64,000 nucleotides of DNA. Source: Chamaecrista fasciculata. Taxonomy: Eukaryota > Streptophyta > Magnoliopsida > Fabales > Fabaceae. Positions 55,249-64,000 of this stretch are shown here, one piece after another. A model generated the notes under the pieces. It made no database searches, had not been told where the DNA came from, and was given only the letters and a program-made list of their open reading frames with translations. Within the stretch, counting starts at the first letter, position 1. Each line of letters begins with the position of its first letter. The stretch spans positions 162,892 to 226,891 of the forward strand of contig QANZ01028415.1 of NCBI GenBank assembly GCA_003254925.1, in the 5' to 3' direction. Both the position numbers and the translations under genes were made by a program.

Positions 55249-58200
55249 TCAGCTCCAGTTTGCTCTTCCGTTTGAATTCTGCCCTCTAGAATCAGATAGT
55301 GATGAGCTCTGGGAAAGATTGCTTGATCTCTTCTTCCTATGGGTATTCCAGGAAAACACATGCTCATTCAAACCACTTCCCCTGACGCCCTCATATTCAT
55401 GTTTCTGTGTATTTGTTATTCCTTCAGGCTTGAGTCTCTTTTGAGGAGGACCAGGGGTCGCGTGGAAAGAATCTGCGCTCGATCTCTCTTTTGCCGTGTA
55501 GAAGCTATCATTCTGCAACTCTGATAAACTTTCTTCTGCTCCCAAATTATTATCACTAGCAATTGTATTGCTGTCAGATGGCAGGTGGTCTCTTCTTCTT
55601 CCTTTAACCGAAAGCCTTGATATGTCTTCCCCATTCTCCACAGCCTTCATCCATTGTAGATCACTTAATGTATCGGCATATACCACTTCTTTTCTTTTTC
55701 GCTTTCCAGTAACACTACCAACGTCAAAAGCTTTCACTTTGTCATCCTTAGCAGATGCTGCAGAGTATACCCAATCAGGCACTTCATGTTCTTCCATGAG
55801 ACGCGATCTGTAATTCTCCTTCTGTCTTCTCTCCTCATCCATTCTCTCGAATAACCAAAATTCTTCATCTGATCGGGCAGCAAGGCGGTTGATTTCTCTC
55901 TCACTTGGCACATCAGTCCCAAGTGAGCTTGTACCTCTACGCATAATCTCTTCCAACATTTCTCTTCTGTCCTGAGCTGCACATGAACAAATACAAAGTT
56001 TATCAATACGAGACTTCAATGGTTCTAAACTTGTTCTCAAAATAGTGTTTAGGTTTATGAGTCAATACAAACAGGAATGCAAGATTCATTTTAACCAGCT
56101 TAACATTACTCAAACGACAAGTCAATGTATAAATTTGGATAAGAGAGGAAAATGTGAGGAAAAAAATTTCCTTTTTAAAGGTAACTGTATGCAAGACTCA
56201 TGACCATGTTTTTGGGACTGTCATGATAGGTCTTTATTGATGCTTAAATAGAAAAGTACTTGCCAGGTTCAGTACAAAACGACAGCCTATGCATTAGTAA
56301 AGAGTTTACATCACGTGTCAACACATCAATGGAGCACTTCAATTATTACGTCCATCACTAGTGCAGCTTGACACATGAAAGCATTGGACATATCTTGACA
56401 GAAGTGGTTCAGCTTAAGGTTATACACCACATAAGCAGCAATTTCAAATGCACGAGGCTGGTTCAGTACTTCCTCCGAAGCAGTGAACCAAAGGCTATCC
56501 TCCACATTTTCTTTTAATATTGAAAAGCAATCCTTTACCTATATTTAAGAAATAGTAATAGGTTTCCTCAACTCATATACATGTCAGGAATAACGAACCT
56601 GTTGAGGTTGTGTTAAAAAGTCCAGCCTGGATGACTTTAGCATCAATGCCCATCTTTTGTTTGGCACGCTCCAAAATCACCTCTTCAATTGATCCCACAC
56701 TAACCAGAACAAAAACCCTAACTTCCTTTTTTTGTCCAATACGATGAGCTCGATCCTCAGCTTGTTGATCCATTTGAGGGTTCCAATCACTGTCAAAGAT
56801 TATAACAGTATCTGCTGTTTGTAAGTTGAGACCAAGCCCTCCAGCACGGGTGCTCAAAAGAAACATAAAGTAAGGAGAGTCAGGAGCATTGAATTGTCGC
56901 AGTAGAGTCCCTCGTTCCTCAGTTTTTGTTGAGCCGTCAAGTCTAAGAAACTTGTAATCATGAAGTCGTAGATAAATTTCAAGAATATCCATTAGACGGG
57001 TCATTTGTGAGAACATAAGGACTCTGTGTCCAGTTCGGCGAAGTTTTGGGAGCAAACGATCAAGAAGTTCAAACTTCCCTGATGCTCTGACAATCTCATC
57101 CTTGTTCCACATATTATGTTCTCCCACAAAGAGGTAGGGATGGTTGCAACACTTTCTGAGTTGCATTGTCAGGTTTTGTAGACTTTTTGATTTCCCAGAG
57201 CCTACAAATTGTTCTCTAATTAGTGAAGTTTTATAACTTTTAAAATATAGATATGAGGAAAGTACGGAAATCTCTAACAACAAATGAATATTAATGAGTT
57301 TAGAAGATTTAAAACCTTAGTTACATTGATTAAAAGAAAACATTAGAACATTTAAATTCAATAAATAAATAAGAAACCAACACCAACGTGATCATAAGTT
57401 GCATTTATATTCAACTAATATGGAATGATTTTCTTTTTTTTGATAAATGGAATGATTTTTCAGTGTTCACCTATACCAAACAAAGTTGCAACCGGTAAAA
57501 CATATGAATAGGGAATTCCCCTTTGGTGATCGAAGGGGCCAAAAGCACAAACATCAATAGCGAAATGGTAATCAACTAAATAGCAAAATGGTTCATAGCT
57601 TAATTTATAGAATGCGGTTTTAAATCAATCACAAACATATTCAGATGCACTGAAAATATCAAGAAATGGTTTCCAGAAACCAAAAAAAGGGGGATATAAA
57701 AGGGATGATAAAAAACTTTCAGCTACATTAAATCAAAAGCTTTTCAAAAAGCTCGTGCTCTTATTACGTTAAGCTGTCAAAAGAAAAAGTTCTGGAAGAT
57801 AAATGGAGGACATAAAAGAACAAACAAATACAAACCATTGTCTAAACCAACTCTGCCCAAGTCAGTAACTTGTTGATAATAAACTTTCTGCCATGAAGAC
57901 ATATCACACTTGAGAATGACCTGAGATTTCCCGGGAAGATATTTTTCAACCTCATCTTTCTTTCTTCTTAAGATGAAGGGCCTTATTACCTAAGATTGAA
58001 GGAGTATACATCAGAAAAAAGTTGAAGAGGATAAGAGAATAAGAAAAAAGAAGAGAAACCCACTTGATGCAGACGACGAATGATCAAGAGCTGTTCTTCA
58101 TCTGATAGAGAGACATCAACTCGATCTGCAAAGGGGGCATTAAACCAGTCCTCAAAATTTTGAACTGAATTGAAGATGCTTGGAAGGAGAAAATTAAGCA

Positions 58201-61200
58201 GGGACCACAGTTCCTGCAAACTGTTCTGAATAGGGGTGCCAGTCAGCAGGAGTCTGCGTTGGATCTGATAGCTGCACAGAAGTGAAATTTCAATTAGATT
58301 AGTCATATTATTCTATTTAGAGTAACGAAGATTTGTTTTAAAGATTTAAACTTGTTCTAAACAACACAAGACAGTCAACAAAATGTACTGCATATAGCTC
58401 ATAAAGAAAAAGAAAAAAAGAACATATATGACACAGTCAAGTAGCAGACAGCAAAAGTGCTACTTCTGAAATTGGAAAAAGGAGATTCATATAGTTATAT
58501 CAAGTCTTGCTTCGAATTTTAGTATTAATTAAAACCCAGCCTCCAACAATACACTTGCCACCTCATTTGACAATCTTAAAAGTGTGGTTGGATACAATAA
58601 TCAAACTTCTTCTACTCCAATTTTCTGATTAAAAAAAAAAAAATCCATGATATCTAAGATTATGCACCCAAAGGGTGAGAAGTTACATATCAAAGAGTTC
58701 AACTAAAATATGAGTTTTGGGAGTGGGATTTTCTCAAGTCTTCTGGATACTTAGCAACAAATTCGACTCCAAATAACAAAAACAGATCAGTAAAAATATA
58801 CAGATACAATAATGAGAATATAGGGAAGTGAAAATATCAAGACATCAGTGTAAGAAAAATATTGGTCATCCATACCCAGAGTCAAGGGTTCTAGCTAGAG
58901 CACACTCATGATTTTTCAACCGATGGCCTTCATCCACAATCAAGTAGTACCAGTGAATTTTCTTGAGAAATGCTTTATCTCTCATTATAAGATCATAGTG
59001 TGTTATCAGAACATTAAACTTCCCCTCTCCTGACAATTCTTCCTTAATTGCTTTCCTCTCATCCAACCGTCCATCATAAAGCACAGCTGTAATGCTGAGA
59101 AACAGAAAATAAAAAGTCATTTGAAATTGGACATGAACCACACAAATTCCAACAAACACAACCCTCCTCCCTCTTCTCCAAGGAAAACAAGGGAGGTTAT
59201 AACTTTATAATGATTCCTATTCACATACCTAGGAACCCATGTTGAGAATTCACTGATCCAATTTGGTAGAACAGCCTTGGGAGCAACAATCAAGTGGGGA
59301 CCAGGCACACCTTTGTTCTCCAAAAGGTATGCTATCAATGAAATTGTCTGTATTGTCTTCCCTAAACCCATTTCATCAGCCAAAATTCCATTCAGGTTGT
59401 TGTTAAACAAGGAAAGCATCCACTGAAGCCCTTCTAGCTGATATGGTCTTAACTCTCCACCTTGAAGAAGAGAAGGTTGCTCAGTTACCTGTAAATACAT
59501 AAAACTGTTAAATTTCCAATTTACGACAACTTTTATCAAGAAGTAACTAAGAACAACATTTATCAAGAAATAACTAAGTTATAACTTTAAAAATGATTAA
59601 TATAGAAAAATTAAGTTTATTTCCTTTTAAAAAACAGGCATGGTACAATCAGCTTGAGGGAAGAAACCATACAGAAGTGCATAATAAACATAATTAGGTA
59701 ATCCACCTATATCAGTATTAGTTTGAATTAATACGTTAAATGCATAAAATCAATGAGAATTTTGCAAGACGTACTTTTGACAATTAGTCTGATAAGGGAA
59801 CACAATTCCACTTAAGGTGTCTGATATGAACAGAACCAGCCTAGTTGTACAGGGCATCAATTTATGCTGGAATAGCTGAATAAGTATATAACATAAACCT
59901 ACATGTCTTTAATAAAGTAAAATTGAATATCAGGCAAATCAGTACCATCACAGTTCACAATTTTTCACAAGTGGGGCAAAATATTGAGACACCACATAGA
60001 AAAAAAAAATAGCCAAGGAGGATCAACAAAATAAAGTTTCACTCTCCTACAGCAAAAAAGGGATGCATGCTATTATTGATATATTGCACAGGCAGAAGTT
60101 ATACTTTGATCCTAGTATAAGGTCATAACTTAGACAAACCAGAGCATTCACTCTAATGCAATGTCAATAAACAGTTAAATTAAAATGGTTGCACATACTG
60201 GCTAAATGTCAGAATAAATTCTAACAAACACCAAATATATCTTTGACAGGGTCAAGGTCAACTATTAATGTCAAAGAACTTCAGTGCATTGAAGTAATAA
60301 GCATATGCAGATACCTACCTTTTCTTGAATAGAATGAATGGCAGAGTTGTACTGCCGTTGACCTTCAAGTAAATCACTAGTATCTTCATTATGATCAGAA
60401 TCTGTCGTATCAATATCATCCTCAGGAGGTGATTCCTTAGATATTCCATTCTTTGAAGCATCTGAATCTGGTAGATCAGCTTCTGAATCTTCCAAGGGTT
60501 CAATGCCATCTGCTTGTTTTGAGTCCTTCTGACGCTGAACAGCTGCTCCCAAATTTACAAGTAACTTGTTTGTTTCTTCAAGAAGTAGAGTCAACCTTTC
60601 ATTCTTACTCTCTTTCACCATTCTCATGTAAGCTTCTTGATCATCAGCCTTCAGGGCTTGGAACCTCAATTTCTCAGCCCTTGTAGCACGTTGTCGTTGC
60701 CTACCGTGCCATGCCTGCAAAATTAGTTAGATGACTTGGAATTAGAAAAAAAAATCAATATCCATGGAAAGTGCAACTTGAAATTAATTCTAATACTATA
60801 GGCTGCAACATATATGCCAAACTTAAGATTCATTTTAATTCCACATGAAAGATTGGGAAAGGAATTTTCTACCTGTACGCCATCATTCCTTTGTTTTCTC
60901 CGTTTTATAGATGCTTGGATTTGTAATTGGAACTCACGGACAGCATTGAGTATTTCTGCAAAAAACTTTCTTTTTCTGGTCTCTATATGATTTTTTTCCT
61001 CCTCTTCTAATTTTGACAATCTCTGCATTTAATGGTTTAAATGACATGAGCAGTAAAGAAATTTTAGTCCATGCTCAGATACTGAAAATCATGCATAGAA
61101 CCAAAAAAAATCAGATTAATATGTTACATGTCTTGTTACTTTAACTAGCACATATCATTTATGTAGATTGCATAGGCATGCACAGCTTGAAGTTCTTGAT

Positions 61201-63502
61201 GACTAATAACTTAACTCTATCTAACTTGGTGAAAGTACGTCTGAATAACTCTGGACCTACAGTCACATATCAACGGGCTTCAATAGCTATAAACACCAGG
61301 AGAGACCATTATAGAAGCCCAAGACTAATTGGAGGAATTGACAAAGGAAATGGTACATTGCAATCCCATTGCATCAAGCCTCATCATCAACAAAATTGAA
61401 CTACAACCTATGATATGGACAGAAAGTTGAAACCTAGAAAACAAAGAAAAAATCTAATGACTAATATATTTAATCACCTCAGCATCCCGTTTCTTCCTTA
61501 ACTGATCATCAGCATCCATAGCAAATGGATCTCCAACACCATACATAGGACGTCGCAACCGCATCATTCCCCAATCAAACAACTGCTTATCAGGATATGC
61601 ACATTTAACATTGAGCCAGTATTCAGAACTCACATCAGTCCGAACTTTCCTCTGCAACTCTGCTAGCTGCAAGAAAAAAAGTCCTTGCCGACAAGGACGC
61701 AATTCATGTCATTTCTCGGTTCTAGTTGGAACATGCAAATATACATACTCAGCTATCATCCTCAACAGAAAAGATTCTTTAGCTGTGCATCTCATTTTAA
61801 TAGAGAGAAAGATAAATGCTGCATTTGTAAAATGTTTGACACTCGACTTGATACATAGGCCAAACTTGGTCACAATTAAGGGCACAACACTACCATACCA
61901 CCGGAGTTTCTAATTTAAACTTCCTAAAGAAAAATATATTTTGGCTAGCTTCTAACAGAGGCACTAGCTGATCAAACTTAATCATGCTTAAGAAGCAACA
62001 GAAACAACACAAGTTTTTAGCTTTATATATCATTAACATAAATAAATTCTGACTAGCTTCTAAGATAAGCACAAGCAGCTATTTCTGTCTAGCTTCTATC
62101 ATCAGCTTGAGCCACAATTCATTAAGTATTGAATGATTCAAGAGTCAAGTTTACCTTTAGTCCATATAGTTCAAGCAAGCACTTTGTCTGCAGGTCCTCT
62201 CCCCTACTTGAAGGCAATGCTGGTTCAAGACAATACTACATCTATTAAGTTTTCTCCCAAATAGTCAAGAAGTTCAAGTCAATCTCAGTTTATGCAGAAG
62301 GACAAATAATATGTTTAGAGTTTAGAATGATCTTATAGTGGTTTGGTACTTTGGTCATTCAACACTTCAATGAAGTTTCCATCATGAAAGTTTTGTTTGG
62401 CAAGGATACTTCCTCCCATCAGTTCTTTAACAAACTCATCAATAAGATTATGCAAAATGACTAAAATCTAAACCAACAATCACCATTCAATGACTAAACC
62501 CTGGCCAAGATTGATGAGCTTCCGAAAGTTATACCTCTAAAGGCCATTATTAAAATAAGTGCGTAAAGCACGATGAAGGAAGATTGATTTATTTATAAAT
62601 GGCATGAAAAATGAAACAAGTAACAGTACTTCAAAGCAGCATGTAGAACTAATGCACATACTCTCCAGCATGTCTACATAGTCAAACAGGTGCTAAATAT
62701 GTGACAAAGGGGGGATATTTCTCTTTTACTACAATTGCTAACCTTCAAGGTCCTTTAGCCGATGCTGAATCTGACTTTGATAACGGCTTTCACTATGTTC
62801 CTTCAATTTGGAACCTGACACAAGTTTTGGCCGTTGTTTCGATACTGCATCTTCAAGATCTGTTAACAAATCCTTTTTAGAATCCCCAAAATCGTCCTGC
62901 ATATTAGAATCATCATTGCATAATTTTGTTAAAAAGTTGCAAGCTTTACCAAAAAAGAAAGGCTAAGAAATATAATTCAATATGAAGTGTAAACAAGAAT
63001 CAGTCTAAACAACAAAAGAGTGTAGTTAGGTAAAATCCGAGCACGAAAATAGCTTCCCCGAAACTATTAAAGCGCCAAGAACACATAAATTTTCCCAATT
63101 CACATAGAAACCCATTCAAAAACCAAAACTTGACAAGAATCCGCCGTCAAGAAACATCCCTAATTTCACAGACTCCACCAATTACCCCCGAAAATGGGAC
63201 CCCAGAAGACAAAATCAAAGAAAGAATGACCGTAGAAGACCTACCAAACCCTTGTCGGCGGGAACATCGGCCTGATTGTCATCAGATCCGGCACCACCGT
63301 CACAAGCAAGAGGGACGTCGGAGTCACGGGCATTAGTGGAAGCATCTTGGGCGCCATAATAGATGGAAGAAACGGTGTTGAAAAGATCAGGAGGCAAAGG
63401 GAGATTACGAGAGACGAGGTTGAGGGCACAAATGAGAGTCTTGGTCTTCTGGGTATGGTCGATGGGTGGCTGCTGTTGCTGTTGGCTCTGCAGCTGAGCC
63501 AT
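55249..63502 (-). CDS. CHR12: SWI2/SNF2 chromatin-remodelling ATPase, CHR12/CHR23 (MINUSCULE) type, 12 exons
   Basis: Exons from 5' to 3': 63502-63245, 62896-62743, 62219-62155, 61666-61478, 61022-60873, 60714-60319, 59488-59229, 59094-58876, 58271-58064, 57989-57836, 57201-56599 and 55976-55249. They sum to 3384 nt (1127 aa). The N-terminus [20 protein letters not shown] with LPPDLFNTV is diagnostic of this subgroup. An HSA-like basic region lies at about residues 275-365. The SNF2 core has DEMGLGKT (motif I, about 445-450), VDEGHRLKN (motif II), [53 protein letters not shown] and [11 protein letters not shown]. The tail has [13 protein letters not shown]. Homologues are nuclear ATPases that slide nucleosomes, restrain growth under stress and support embryo meristems. 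No bromodomain is seen. CHR12 and CHR23 cannot be told apart here. Confidence 0.93.
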
Positions 63503-64000
63503 GACGATGGCGGGAGCGAAGCAACGGTTTCTTTATTTAACGAATATTTGAATTAATCTGTGCTCGCTATGCTTTAAGAGTGACAAACAAGCGCTCACTC
63601 TTCTAACATTAACATTACAAACATATACGCTATTATCGTTTCGTTTCGTTGTTTCACCCCAAACCCAAACCCCTCTCTTCGCCGCTCTCTCTCTCTCTTT
63701 TCGCTTATAAAAGAGGGATGCTTTGCGGGTTTTGTAATATGGGCATTCGCTTATTTCTTTAATCCAAACGCGGCTCTAACTATCGCTGGAAAGACGCTTT
63801 TGCCCCTTTCTTGTATAGTAAATACCGTTTGTGTACTTTGGTCTTTGGCATACTGCCACTTGCAACCTCTATATAAGATTATCAAAATCAAAATCAAAAT
63901 ACTCATATATAATAAGGTTCTTGAAATTTATCTTATAGGTATGGGTTTAGAATCGGATTCATCTTTGATGGATTTAGGTCCAAGTATGATAGTACCTTAC
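63503..64000 (-). promoter_or_regulatory. CHR12-like promoter and upstream DNA
   Basis: This region holds a pyrimidine-rich leader on the minus strand, with GAGAGAGAGAG at about 63686-63698 when read from that strand. It has AT-rich DNA beyond. No exon is visible, and any neighbouring gene lies outside the window. Confidence 0.4.

Noticed and set aside
62600-62700. Additional exon in the CHR12-like gene between exons 2 and 3
   Set aside because: Exons 2 and 3 join in frame (CTTGAAG|CATTGCC) and the total length is divisible by three. No open segment with splice sites in between is needed.
1-64000. CRISPR array, prokaryotic operon or phage-like system
   Set aside because: The window is plant nuclear DNA. 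Direct repeats present are microsatellites, LTR remnants or transposon arms.

Overview
This window is nuclear DNA from a dicot, probably a rosid. Gene space is rich in introns with GT-AG borders, intergenic DNA is AT-rich, and it is crowded with plant MULE, hAT, Stowaway-like, Helitron and LTR elements. There is one 243-base assembly gap at 1756-1998. I cannot name the species.

Layout from left to right. The 5' end of a malectin-like (di-glucose-binding) secreted or receptor-type protein lies on the minus strand at 429-1130 and continues off the left edge. At 2-6 kb there is a transposon cluster: a hAT-type MITE, two foldback MULE MITEs, a Copia LTR, and a Pack-MULE carrying a captured gene fragment. 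A complete 19-exon ARIA/ABAP1-type gene (ARM repeats plus BTB, 705 aa) spans 6258-12357. Three class-I plant carboxylesterases (CXE/HIDH-like) lie in tandem at 14491-15483, 29962-31544 (the only one with an intron) and 34239-35219. A complete 12-exon TIME FOR COFFEE (TIC) homologue (1580 aa) spans 42833-48814. A complete 12-exon SWI2/SNF2 ATPase of the CHR12/CHR23 (MINUSCULE) type (1127 aa) runs on the minus strand from 63502 to 55249. Summed exon lengths are divisible by three for all spliced genes, which supports the junctions chosen.

The main structural story is a local duplication of the carboxylesterase-TIC interval. DNA downstream of TIC (about 49.0-53.9 kb) has a diverged copy at about 20.9-26.0 kb. 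That copy begins inside the TIC 3' UTR and has no TIC coding sequence. A short relic of the TIC promoter/5' leader sits at 27.3-27.6 kb, fused to a snippet of carboxylesterase 3' UTR. The flank of CXE-A (15.5-15.7 kb) recurs behind CXE-B (31.7-32.25 kb), and DNA at 20.3-20.5 kb recurs behind CXE-C (36.1-36.3 kb). A second TIC gene seems to have existed here and been lost.

On top of this, at least eight MULE-type foldback elements inserted, most with readable target-site duplications of about 9 bp. Two carry host-gene fragments: one of an unidentified coiled-coil protein, and one that looks like splicing factor SF1. Another MULE MITE sits inside the intron of CXE-B, whose oxyanion-hole motif has changed from HGGG to RGGA. 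I found no CRISPR array, no convincing tRNA or rRNA gene, and no microRNA precursor.
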